Assembly (NCBI GenBank): GCA_902825965.1
Contig: CADEDA010000011.1
Location: 7,535-56,081 of the forward strand
Length of the DNA stretch: 48,547 nt
From: an uncultured Gemmatimonadota bacterium
GTDB lineage: Bacteria > Gemmatimonadota > Gemmatimonadetes > Gemmatimonadales > Gemmatimonadaceae
Direction of reading: 5' to 3'
This document shows positions 8,127 through 16,233 of this stretch, piece after piece. A program made the translations under genes and the position numbers. Position 1 is the stretch's first letter; every line of letters starts with the position of its first letter. Below the pieces are notes generated by a model. It had not been told where the DNA came from. It searched no databases and saw nothing but the letters and a program-made list of their open reading frames with translations.

Positions 8127-8389
8127 GATGGAGAGGGAGCGAAGAGAGGTTTTTTGAAGCCCTGTCGAACGCTAAGGTCCTCACCCCACTTCCGCCTTCC
8201 CGGCGTCCGGGCATGACGTCGATGGAGATGTCGGATCCGCCTCGGAGGACTTATCGGCTCAAAAAGTAGATTCTCTCCGTCCCGATGAGCTGCGGTACCG
8301 CGTACTGCTCTCAGTGTCGAATGTAGGACGCGGAAACTTGAAGGTCAACACGCTTCGCGCCACTCTCCCTCTGACGATCAAGACGCCCG

Positions 8390-8554
8390 ATGGATATCCT
8401 GACCCTCGCTGGACTCGTGATGCTCGTGCTCTGGGGACTCGGCAGCTTCATGTTCGAGGCGCCCGGGTTCATCCACGGCCTGCTCACCCTCGGCGTGTTC
8501 CTGATCGCCCTCGGCGCGATCAAGCGCGCCGAACGCGCCCGCACCAAGCCCTGA
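8390..8554 (+). CDS. small membrane protein, DUF5670/Lmo0937-like
   Basis: A 54-residue protein beginning MDILTLAGLVMLVLWGLGSF. It has two hydrophobic segments (residues about 3-21 and 27-44) joined by a short loop and ends in a basic tail KRAERARTKP. The layout, with Trp-Gly-Leu-Gly in helix 1 and PGFIHGLLTLGV in helix 2, resembles the very short Lmo0937-type membrane proteins common in soil bacteria, whose function is unknown. It is a single gene flanked by a large gap upstream and the convergent GNAT gene downstream. The call rests on the two clean helices and biased codon use. Confidence 0.7.
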   Translation: MDILTLAGLVMLVLWGLGSFMFEAPGFIHGLLTLGVFLIALGAIKRAERARTKP

Positions 8555-8590
8555 ATCCCCCGCCCCCACTCGCGGCGGCGCTGCTCTCCG

Positions 8591-9556
8591 TCAGATCTCC
8601 CAGTTCGACAGCACCATACCGCGCGCCGGCTTGGGATCGGTGAATCCCACCAGCGTCATCCGGAGGTCGCTCCAGCGCACGCGCGCGCCGCGCGCCACCA
8701 GGCTCCGGAACGCCACATCGTACTCGCCCTGCACCCGGATCGCGCAACGCAGCGCCCCGCTGCGGCGCGCCTGCGCCTGCAGCGCCTCGGCCATCCGCGG
8801 CATGTAGGACTGCTCCACCAGCGCGAGCTTGAGCACGCGGATCTCCTCGCGGCTGCGGCCCTCCACCAACGGCACGTCGTGGAACAGCGCGAAGCCCTCG
8901 AGGCCACCCGCGTCGTCACGGAGCAGGAGGCAGTCGCCCAGCGCGTGGCGCAGCGTGATGCCGATCTCGCGCGTGAAGTCGAGCCCGGCGCGGATGCCAC
9001 CGGCGAGCGCGTTGCACTCCGCGATGATCGCCTCGCGCTCGGCCGCTCCGTGATGGCTGAGCAGCGGCGGGCGCACGTCCGTCAGCGGGGTCGCGTCGAT
9101 GCTCAGCGTGAGCGTGAGGTGGCCCGGCGAGAACCCCTGCGTGGCGTAGAACCCGATGTTGTCCATCGTGCGCGGCATCGTCTCGAGCCCGATCACGCGG
9201 CAGCCCGCACTGCGCAGGTGCTCGATCGCCGCCCGCACGACGCTCCGGCCGAGCCCGCGTCCCTGGAACTCGTCGCGCACGGCCAGCGGACCCATCCAGC
9301 CTTCGCTGCCGGAGGCATGCGCCACGTTGAACGCGGCGATGCGGCCGAGCCCGTCGCGCCAGAGCATGGCACCGCTGCCCGCACCTTCGATCGCGAACCG
9401 CCAGATGGCCGGATTCAGCGGCGGCACGCGCACGCCCACCATCCCGTCGCGCCGATACCGCTCGCTGAACGCGTCGCTGAACAGCGCGTTCAAGGCCCCG
9501 AGATCGTCGTGCCGGATGGGGAACGGCCCGGAGAGCCGCGCCGCGACGTCGCTCAT
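8591..9556 (-). CDS. GNAT-family acetyltransferase, two-domain
   Basis: A 321-residue protein. The N-terminal half (about 10-155) is a clear GNAT domain with the acetyl-CoA loop LAVRDEFQGRGLG at 91-103 and a typical beta6/beta7 ending (NIGFYATQGFSPGHLTLTL). The C-terminal half (about 165-321) looks like a second, degenerate GNAT fold without the Q/RxxGxG/A loop. The acceptor is unknown. Its ATG overlaps the sbcC stop (ATGA at 9553-9556), so it is translated from the same mRNA as the end-resection genes. Whether it modifies a repair protein or is a passenger is open. Confidence 0.85.
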   Translation of the reverse strand: MSDVAARLSGPFPIRHDDLGALNALFSDAFSERYRRDGMVGVRVPPLNPAIWRFAIEGAGSGAMLWRDGLGRIAAFNVAHASGSEGWMGPLAVRDEFQGRGLGRSVVRAAIEHLRSAGCRVIGLETMPRTMDNIGFYATQGFSPGHLTLTLSIDATPLTDVRPPLLSHHGAAEREAIIAECNALAGGIRAGLDFTREIGITLRHALGDCLLLRDDAGGLEGFALFHDVPLVEGRSREEIRVLKLALVEQSYMPRMAEALQAQARRSGALRCAIRVQGEYDVAFRSLVARGARVRWSDLRMTLVGFTDPKPARGMVLSNWEI

Positions 9557-11976
9557 GCGCCTGCCGTGACCATGTTCGCCTCTCCCCGCGTCACCACCGC
9601 GGCGCCACTGCGCTCGTCGAACCCGACGGAGATCACGCGGTCGAGCCCGTCGCGCACGCCCTCGATGTGCGTGATGACGATGACCTGCTCGAAGCGATCG
9701 TGCAAGCCGCGCAGCAGCGACAGCACGTTCTGACGCCGCACGTCGTCGAGCGACCCGAACACCTCGTCGAGCACCAGCAGCGAGAAGGCCTGCCCCGCGC
9801 GGTCGGCGATCATCTGCGAGATCGCGAGCCGCAGCACCAGGTTCGCGATGTCCTCCTCGCCCCCGGAGATCACCGGCTTGGGGACCCCCTCCTCGAGCAC
9901 GAGGAGCCGGTACTTGTCATCGAGCTCCAACTCCGTGTATCGCGCGTCGGTCAGCTCGGTGAGGAAGTTCGAGGCGATCTCGGACACCTCGGGCCGCAGC
10001 TGGAAGTTGAGGTCCGTGCGCAGGTCCGAGTAGGCGCGATGCAACTCGTCGTGCAGGCGGCGGTCCTTCTCCAGCGTGTCCACCTTGCCCGCCAGGCGAT
10101 CGAGTTCCGCCCGCAGCTCGGCCGCCCGCGCCGCACCGGCCTCGGCCAGCTCCCGGGCGGCCCGCGCTCCGGCCGCCGCCCGCGCCGCCTCGGCGTACGC
10201 GGCCGCGACCTCGTCGTGCAGGCGGCGCAGCTCCGCGTACTCCGACTCCGGGAACCGCAGGGCCGCGAGTCGCGTCGTGACGGCCTCGCGCCGCGCCGTC
10301 AGCGCGGCACGCTGCCGGGCCAGTGCCTCCTGCTCCCGGAGCAACGCCGGTTCCCGCTCGACGCGGGTCGCGTACCGGTTGGCGAGGGTGGACGACTCGG
10401 CGAGCCGCTCACGCTCCGCCTCGAGCAGGCGGTGACGCGTTTCGTCGTAGCCGCCGGGGATGGTCCCCAGCTCCGTGGTCGTCGCCGTCAGGCGACCCTC
10501 CTTGGCCGTGAGGTCGCGCTCGACCTGCACCAGCTGTGCGACCTCCGACTGCACCTTCGCGAGCTTGCGCTCCGTGAGGCCCACCTCGTGCTGGATGCGC
10601 TTGCGCTGCTCGTCGAGGTGTTCGACGTCGGCTGGCATCGCCTGCAGCTGCTCGAGTCGCGACTTGAAGTACGCCCCGTCGGCCTCGATGGTCTCCATCT
10701 GCCGCTCGAGCACGTCCAGCACGTTGCGGAAGTGCTCGCCGAGCGGGCGCGTGCAGGTGGGACAGGCGCCCTCCTCCCCGAGCTGCAGCAGGCGGTCGCG
10801 CTGGTCTCGGAGCTCGGTGTACTGCGCGCGCAGCGCACGGAGCCGCGTGTCCACCTCCTGCCGGTCCCGCACCCACTCGGTGCGTCGCGATTCCAGCTTG
10901 CCCTGCGCCTCCTCGAGGGCGGCACGGCCCCGCTCGAGTTCGAGGATGACCTCCTCCTCCGCGGCGGGCGCGCCCGAGAGCCGCTCCCGCTGCGCGCGCA
11001 GCGACTGCACCTCGGGTTCGAGCGCGGCCTGCGTCTCCACCAGCGCGCGCCGCCGTCCGTCGTGCACCGCCAGGGCCCGCTGCCCCTCGAGCTCCGTCGA
11101 CACGCGCTCGAAGGCCTCGATGTCCGGCAGCAGCGGGGTCAGGGCGGCGCGCGCCTCCGCCACCTGGGCGAGGTCGAGGGCGAGCCGTTCCTCCGACCGC
11201 CCGAGCGCGCCGGCCTCGCCGTCCACGGCGGCGAGTTCGGTCTCCAGCTTCTGCCGTTCGTCGCGCCCCGTCTGCGCCGCGAGCCAGCGCGGGGCCACGG
11301 AGTCCAGTGCCGCCTGCGTCTCCCGCTCGAGGCGCTCGGCCTCGCTCACCGCCTTGGCGGCAGCGGCGAGCGTGCCGCGGGCGTCCTTCTCCTGCTGCAG
11401 CACGGTGTCGCGGTCCGGCATCCCCGCCCGCAGCCCGGCGATCTCGCTGCCGAGTTCCTTGCGCCGCGCCCCGCAGAGCTCCTGCGCGATACGCAGCCGC
11501 TCGTAGCCGAGCACCCGCGAGAGGAACTGCGCGCGTTCGCCCGACGTGAGCGACTGCATCACGGCGAGTTCCTTCTGGCCCGTGAAGTACGTGTTGAAGA
11601 ACTCCGTGCGCGACATGCCGATGCGGCGCTGCAGCATCTCGGCCACCGCGGTCACCGAGTTCGCGATCGGCTGTTCGCCGCCGTCGAGGTAGAGTTCCGC
11701 CATCGAGAGGCCGCGCACCACGCGATACCGGTGACCGGCGAGCTCGAAGTCGAGTTCCACCCGCACCGGGGCGCGCGGGCCCGCCCGATGGAACCGCAGC
11801 GACTCGTTCCCGCCACGCGCCGTGTTGCCGCCGTAGAGCGCCCAGGCGATCGCCTCGAGGATCGTCGACTTGCCCGCCCCGTTCGGACCGATGATGCCCG
11901 TGAGCCCGAAGTCGAACTCGATCTCGGTCTCGGCATGTTGCCGGAAGTTCACCAACTTGAGGCGCGCCAGTCTCAC
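9553..11976 (-). CDS. sbcC: exonuclease subunit SbcC / Rad50-like ATPase
   Basis: An 807-residue SMC-like ATPase that with SbcD (Mre11) opens and trims DNA ends and hairpins. The N-terminal half-ATPase has Walker A GIIGPNGAGKSTILEA (residues about 28-43). Long coiled coils follow, broken near residue 406 by the zinc hook EEGACPTCTRPLG (CPTC). The C-terminal half carries Walker B LLVLDEVFGSLDD. It is shorter than E. coli SbcC (about 1050) and nearer to archaeal Rad50. GTG start at 11976 overlaps the sbcD stop (GTGA). It belongs to the nurA-herA-sbcD-sbcC cluster, where archaeal counterparts work as one resection machine. Confidence 0.95.
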   Translation of the reverse strand: MRLARLKLVNFRQHAETEIEFDFGLTGIIGPNGAGKSTILEAIAWALYGGNTARGGNESLRFHRAGPRAPVRVELDFELAGHRYRVVRGLSMAELYLDGGEQPIANSVTAVAEMLQRRIGMSRTEFFNTYFTGQKELAVMQSLTSGERAQFLSRVLGYERLRIAQELCGARRKELGSEIAGLRAGMPDRDTVLQQEKDARGTLAAAAKAVSEAERLERETQAALDSVAPRWLAAQTGRDERQKLETELAAVDGEAGALGRSEERLALDLAQVAEARAALTPLLPDIEAFERVSTELEGQRALAVHDGRRRALVETQAALEPEVQSLRAQRERLSGAPAAEEEVILELERGRAALEEAQGKLESRRTEWVRDRQEVDTRLRALRAQYTELRDQRDRLLQLGEEGACPTCTRPLGEHFRNVLDVLERQMETIEADGAYFKSRLEQLQAMPADVEHLDEQRKRIQHEVGLTERKLAKVQSEVAQLVQVERDLTAKEGRLTATTTELGTIPGGYDETRHRLLEAERERLAESSTLANRYATRVEREPALLREQEALARQRAALTARREAVTTRLAALRFPESEYAELRRLHDEVAAAYAEAARAAAGARAARELAEAGAARAAELRAELDRLAGKVDTLEKDRRLHDELHRAYSDLRTDLNFQLRPEVSEIASNFLTELTDARYTELELDDKYRLLVLEEGVPKPVISGGEEDIANLVLRLAISQMIADRAGQAFSLLVLDEVFGSLDDVRRQNVLSLLRGLHDRFEQVIVITHIEGVRDGLDRVISVGFDERSGAAVVTRGEANMVTAGA

Positions 11977-13259
11977 GCGTCGCTCCCGGGCGGCTCGCGC
12001 GTGGGCTCGGCGAGTTCGGCCTCCTCCAGGTAGCGCAGGCCCAGGGCGACCAGGGCCTCGCGCTCCACGCCGGCGGTCACGTTCCGGGCCCGCAGCGAGT
12101 CGCGCAGCGTCTCGGCGAGCGACGGTCGGCGGCCCGGCGAGCCCGAGGTCTGCCGCCGCACCATCTCCGGACGCCGCATGTCGAGGTGGAAGTGCAGTGC
12201 GCGTTTCTGCAACTCACGCAGCGCCTTGTGGTCCAGTTCGCGCGCGATGTGCCGCGGCACGTTGCGCGCGACCAGCCGCACGATCTTCCCGTCGATGCCC
12301 CCGGCGATGCGCGCCACGGCCGACTGGATCGCCGCGTCGAGGTCGGCGGCCGACATGCCCCGCCCCTCGATCGGCGGCAGGTCGAGCACCGCGCGCGACG
12401 GCGCCAAGGGATGGAAGCTCTGCTTCCCGGTGGCGAGGTCGCGTTCGATCATGCCCTTGCCGGGCAACTTCGCCTCGCGCTGCTCGGCCAGCTCGCCCCA
12501 GGGGTTGCTGCTCGTGTACTCGAGCGACCCGGAGTAGTAGACGTGGTCGGCGATCCGCTTGTAGACGTGGTAGTGGCCGAGCGCGACGTAGTCCCAGCCT
12601 GGTCGCGCGACCTCGTCGAGCGGGATCTGCATGGCCGCGCGGTCCGCGCCGTCGGCGTTGGGCAGCGCCCCCTGCACCTCGCCGTGCAGGAGCAGCACGT
12701 TGTACTTCGCGCTCGGGTCCGGGCGGAGCTCCACGCTGCCCGGCGGCAGGTCGGGCACCGCCAGCACCGACAGGCCGAGGTGCGGGAACGCGAAGCGCCG
12801 TGCCTCGCGGTCCGCCACGAGGATCGGCAACCCGCGCGTGGTCTCGTCGAGCAGCGGCGCGTCCTGGCGCACGCCCTCGCTCGCGTCCGCCGAGGCCGTG
12901 GGCCCGTCGCTCAGGCGCGAGGTGAATCCCTGCTCGAAGAGGCGGAGGATGCAGATGGTCTCCGTCGAGCGCGGCATGTCATGGTTGCCGGCGACCACGA
13001 CGACGTGCGCCGCCGGCAGCGCCTCCACGAGGCGCGCGAACTGCCGGAACGCGTGCAGGATGGCGGTGTTGGTGGGGCGCACCGTGTGGAACACGTCGCC
13101 GCCGACGAGGATCACATCCGGCGCGAGCTCGATGAGCTTGTCGACCGCACGCGCGAACGCCTGCGCGACGTCGGCTTCGCGTTGGTTGATGCCCGACGGC
13201 GTCTGCCGCTGGAACTGGCGGAAGCCGAGATGGAGGTCGGAGAGGTGGACGAGTCGCAC
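11973..13259 (-). CDS. sbcD: exonuclease subunit SbcD / Mre11-like nuclease
   Basis: A 428-residue calcineurin-like metallophosphoesterase, the nuclease half of SbcCD/Mre11-Rad50. The five metal-binding motifs are present: SDLHLG (7-12), GGDVFHT (about 53-59), GNHDMPRS (about 91-98), LLLHGEV and GHYHVYK. The C-terminal part (about 300-428) would hold the Rad50-binding helices. GTG start at 13259. On the minus strand a TAGATT box lies 9 nt before it, so sbcD may have its own promoter in the 55-bp gap after herA, besides read-through from nurA-herA. Confidence 0.95.
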   Translation of the reverse strand: MRLVHLSDLHLGFRQFQRQTPSGINQREADVAQAFARAVDKLIELAPDVILVGGDVFHTVRPTNTAILHAFRQFARLVEALPAAHVVVVAGNHDMPRSTETICILRLFEQGFTSRLSDGPTASADASEGVRQDAPLLDETTRGLPILVADREARRFAFPHLGLSVLAVPDLPPGSVELRPDPSAKYNVLLLHGEVQGALPNADGADRAAMQIPLDEVARPGWDYVALGHYHVYKRIADHVYYSGSLEYTSSNPWGELAEQREAKLPGKGMIERDLATGKQSFHPLAPSRAVLDLPPIEGRGMSAADLDAAIQSAVARIAGGIDGKIVRLVARNVPRHIARELDHKALRELQKRALHFHLDMRRPEMVRRQTSGSPGRRPSLAETLRDSLRARNVTAGVEREALVALGLRYLEEAELAEPTREPPGSDA

Positions 13260-13314
13260 GCGGAGGGAAATCTAAGAGCGGACCCGAGCCGCTGGACGCC
13301 CGGCGCAGCCGGAC

Positions 13315-15270
13315 TCAGCCGTACGGGTCGTCGCTCGCCGGCACCCGGAGCGGCGTCGGACCGCGCCGCGCCGCCACCTCGGGCGTCGCGCGCTTGCGCA
13401 GCTGCGCCTTGAAGAACGCCTTCACGTCGTCCGGCTTGGCCTGCAGCGTCCGGTTCCGCGCACGCAGGATGCCATCCTCGTCCTCGCCCGCGAGCGCGAG
13501 GGCGTCCTGCACCCAGCCCAGGCTGATCGTCGGATCGAGCCGCCGGAGCGCGCGCGTGATCGCCGCGTCCAGCGCCATCTCCTCGGCTTGCGGAAAGCGC
13601 TCCACGCCCTCGCGCCCGGTGAGCACCGCCGGACGCGGGAAGCGCACGAAGATCGGCTGCCCGAAGTGCGGGTGCCGGACCATGAGCTGGCCCTTCTCCA
13701 GCGTCGCCAGCCGCGCCTTGGTGGCCGGCGCGAGCGTCTGGTAGCCCGGGGTCGCCAGCTCGTCCGGATCCATCCGGCCGTACAGCGTGCTGCCGCTGTT
13801 GCCCACCACGCGACGGTGCACCTGCGAGCGGAACTGCTGGGCGCCGAACAGCACCAGGCCCAGGTAGCGCCCGCGCTCGGCGATGTCGAGCAGCATCTTG
13901 CGTACGTAGGTGTCCGGTCCGTCGGCCGGGGCGTACTTGTTGAGCTCGTCCACGAACACGATCACCTGCTCCACGCCGAGTTGCCGCTTCTCGAGGTGCT
14001 CGCGCAGCTGGGAGACGATGCGGGCGAAGACGAGGTCCTGCGCGTCCTCCTCGAGGTTGGCGACGTCCACGACGTAGACCGCCCGGTCCTGCATGCTCCC
14101 GAACGGCAGGTCGCTGACCATGCCGTCATCGGTGACCAGGCCCTTGCAGCGCGTGGAGATGTTGGTGAGCCGGTTGCGGACCTTGCGGATGGTGGCGATG
14201 TGATGGGTGCGCCAGACGTCGCTGTTCCGCGCCTCGAGGCCGCGCAACAGCTCCCGGAACCACTGCTCCAGGTCGCTGAACGAGCGCACCTCGTGCGCAC
14301 GCTCGAGCGCGGGGTCGCTGAACACCTGGTCGAGCACGCGCTCCTTGATGAAGTCGATCAAGGCATCCGCCTTGGCGTCCACGTCATCCTTGTTCAGCAG
14401 CACCTCGGCGTACTGCAACGTCTCGCGCAGTCCCCAGGTGAGCGGCGTGACGTTGTGCTGCAGCGCCTCGTTGGAGCGCAACGTGGCCAGCTGCCCGCCC
14501 TTGGCGGACCAGGGCGCGAAGTAGTGCACGTTCGCGAACGGCGCGGCCGGGACGCCGAGCCGCGCGTAGATCGCCCGGTCCTCCTCGGTCAGCGAGGTGG
14601 CGGGCTGGTCGAGGAAGCAGAGGTCGGGGCCCTTCACGTTGAAGCACACCGCCGCGACACGGCCCTTGGACGCCGGGAAGTGCGCGAAGATGCTCCCCAG
14701 CAGCCACTCCACCGCGCTGGTCTTGGTCGCGAGCCCGCTGACGCCGGAGATGCTGAGATGTGCGGCCTCGGGCCCGAGCAGGAAGTCGGCGTCGAGATGC
14801 ACCGCCGCCTCGGTGCCACCCGCGCGATACAGCCCCACCGGGATGCCGCGCGCCGCCGACCCGCCCACGTAGCTGTCCATGCGCAGCGCCGCGTGTACGT
14901 CGGCCTCGGTGGCGAGGTGCACCGTGCCCATGGGCACGGGCTGGAGCGGTTCCTCCGGCACGTGGCGCAGCACGGCCGCGGTGTACAGGCGGATCTCGGT
15001 GCGCTCCGTCGGGGCGAATGCGCTGCCGGCCGGCTCGCCATCGGCGCCGAGCACGTCGTGCAGCGGCGTCTGGAGGTCCGTGTAGCCGAAGCCCTCGGTG
15101 ACCACGCCATAGATGGTCGGCAGCACCCCGGCGATGGGACGCGCCGACTCGACGCGCACGATCGTCCCGATGCCGATCGGGGCATCGAGGGCGGTCCAGA
15201 AGTGGAACTCGTGGGGCGTGTTGGGGCGGCGCTCGGTGGCGACGACCCGCCCGAGGATCGGCGTGGTCAT
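13315..15270 (-). CDS. HerA-like hexameric ATPase/translocase (DUF87)
   Basis: A 651-residue FtsK/HerA-class ATPase. The N-terminal about 165 residues form a HAS-barrel-like region. The P-loop is unusual: GVSGLATKTS at 176-185 with Lys183, in place of the GxxGxGKS seen in canonical HerA. Walker B is clear (VIVFVDELNKYAP, near residue 440), followed by RGRYLGLVLFGAQQFRSQVHRRVVGNSGS, which holds the sensor/arginine-finger-type residues of HerA proteins. HerA pumps DNA for the NurA nuclease in archaeal end resection. Its ATG overlaps the stop of the NurA-like gene (ATGA), and sbcD/sbcC follow 55 bp later, which supports the assignment. Confidence 0.85.
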   Translation of the reverse strand: MTTPILGRVVATERRPNTPHEFHFWTALDAPIGIGTIVRVESARPIAGVLPTIYGVVTEGFGYTDLQTPLHDVLGADGEPAGSAFAPTERTEIRLYTAAVLRHVPEEPLQPVPMGTVHLATEADVHAALRMDSYVGGSAARGIPVGLYRAGGTEAAVHLDADFLLGPEAAHLSISGVSGLATKTSAVEWLLGSIFAHFPASKGRVAAVCFNVKGPDLCFLDQPATSLTEEDRAIYARLGVPAAPFANVHYFAPWSAKGGQLATLRSNEALQHNVTPLTWGLRETLQYAEVLLNKDDVDAKADALIDFIKERVLDQVFSDPALERAHEVRSFSDLEQWFRELLRGLEARNSDVWRTHHIATIRKVRNRLTNISTRCKGLVTDDGMVSDLPFGSMQDRAVYVVDVANLEEDAQDLVFARIVSQLREHLEKRQLGVEQVIVFVDELNKYAPADGPDTYVRKMLLDIAERGRYLGLVLFGAQQFRSQVHRRVVGNSGSTLYGRMDPDELATPGYQTLAPATKARLATLEKGQLMVRHPHFGQPIFVRFPRPAVLTGREGVERFPQAEEMALDAAITRALRRLDPTISLGWVQDALALAGEDEDGILRARNRTLQAKPDDVKAFFKAQLRKRATPEVAARRGPTPLRVPASDDPYG

Positions 15271-16196
15271 GCGAGGATGGCCGTAAGGTACTGCTCGCAG
15301 TCGCGGATGCCGTAGACCATCACGTCCCAGCGCTGGTCCGGCAGCGCCACCGGCGCGCGCTCGGCGAGCAGCCAGCGCGAGACGAGATCCGCCCGCGCGG
15401 TGAGGTCGCGCGTCTCGGGACTCACCTCCACGCGCACCAAGCCGAACAGCGGCGAGCGCCCGGCCGGGTCCCGGAGTCGCAGGTACCACGAGGCCACCGG
15501 ATGCCGACGCGGCGACGTCACCCGCACCGCCGTGCTGCGCTCCCCTTCCCGCAGCCCCAACAGCAGCGGCAGTGCGTCCTCGCCGGTGTAGAGCGTGCGA
15601 TGCGATTTCACGACCCCGATCACCCCGTCGTGCCGCGCGCCGTCGGCATGGCCGGCGATGCCGCCGTCCACCACGAGTGTGCCCGCACCGCGCGCGGTCC
15701 ACGCCGAGACGAGTTCGCCCTCGGCTGCCTCGCGGGCCCGCTGCACGGCGGTGAGGGCGCGCGCGGTGATCTCCTGCGGGTGCCGGCTGGGGACCTCCCC
15801 GAGGTCGTGCACCTGCACGCGCGCACGCAGCGCCTCGGCGAGGGGTGCGGGCAGGAGTGCCAGCGGGGCGAAGAGGGCGCGGCGCAGCCGTGGCGCGTCC
15901 CAGGTGCGCAGCCGCCGATCGACACGCAGGCGGATCGCCGCCGCCACCGCACCATGCACCAACGGCACACCGTCCACGTGTGCGACGACCTGTGAGCGTT
16001 GGATCCCGTCGAGGAAGGCCGCGACACCGGCCACGGGCGGCTCGGGGATGGTGCGCACGGCGATACGCTCACCTTCGATGGGCACCGCGGCTTCGAGTCG
16101 CGGCGGTTCGTCGCTGCGGGGCTGGACCTCGAGCGGGGCCGCCGCGCCCGAGGGCGCGACGCCGCTGTCACGAAGTGCCCGGAGGGTGGCGCGCAC
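15267..16196 (-). CDS. NurA-like nuclease
   Basis: A 309-residue protein whose sequence and position match NurA, the 5'-to-3' nuclease partner of HerA. The RNase H-like active-site acids are probably Asp63 in AAFLDGIQRSQ and Asp177 in TLVVDGGIAGH. After the second come GVVKSHRTLY and the late IRDCEQYLTAILA. Start: an ATG at 16235 is in frame, but its codon overlaps the ATG of the divergent lipoprotein gene (CATG at 16233-16236) and would lie inside that gene's promoter. GTG 16196 has a purine-rich GGAGGGGG upstream and is preferred. The stop overlaps the herA start. Confidence 0.8.
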   Translation of the reverse strand: MRATLRALRDSGVAPSGAAAPLEVQPRSDEPPRLEAAVPIEGERIAVRTIPEPPVAGVAAFLDGIQRSQVVAHVDGVPLVHGAVAAAIRLRVDRRLRTWDAPRLRRALFAPLALLPAPLAEALRARVQVHDLGEVPSRHPQEITARALTAVQRAREAAEGELVSAWTARGAGTLVVDGGIAGHADGARHDGVIGVVKSHRTLYTGEDALPLLLGLREGERSTAVRVTSPRRHPVASWYLRLRDPAGRSPLFGLVRVEVSPETRDLTARADLVSRWLLAERAPVALPDQRWDVMVYGIRDCEQYLTAILA

Positions 16197-16198
16197 GC

Positions 16199-16227
16199 TT
16201 GCCGCCCCCTCCGACGAGGCGTAGCTT
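16199..16227 (+). promoter_or_regulatory. predicted leaderless promoter of the 16234 lipoprotein
   Basis: TTGCCG (16199-16204), 17-bp spacer, TAGCTT (16222-16227), then 6 nt (ggcccc) and the ATG at 16234. The predicted first transcribed base falls at or next to the start codon. Confidence 0.6.
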
Positions 16228-16233
16228 GGCCCC

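Larger units (their letters stand above)
8030..8389. other. 360-bp gap without a gene; structured
   Basis: This divergent interval holds no reading frame I trust. It contains the minus-strand -10 box at 8036-8041, a weak stem GGACC/GGTCC around 8063-8080, the strong 15-bp hairpin at 8095-8126, a T6 run near 8152 and an 18-codon frame at 8213-8269 (starts MTSMEMSD) for which I have no support. An unannotated small RNA is possible. Confidence 0.5.

Noticed and set aside
8213-8269. 18-codon open frame (MTSMEMSD...)
   Set aside because: Too short, no ribosome-binding site and no recognisable sequence.
8030-8389. preQ1 or other known riboswitch before the PTPS/QueD-family gene
   Set aside because: The gene seems to have a leaderless promoter with its -10 only 6 nt from the ATG, and no known aptamer pattern is seen.
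9667-12033. 788-codon plus-strand frame opposite sbcC
   Set aside because: Arg/His/Leu-rich shadow of a clear Rad50-like gene.
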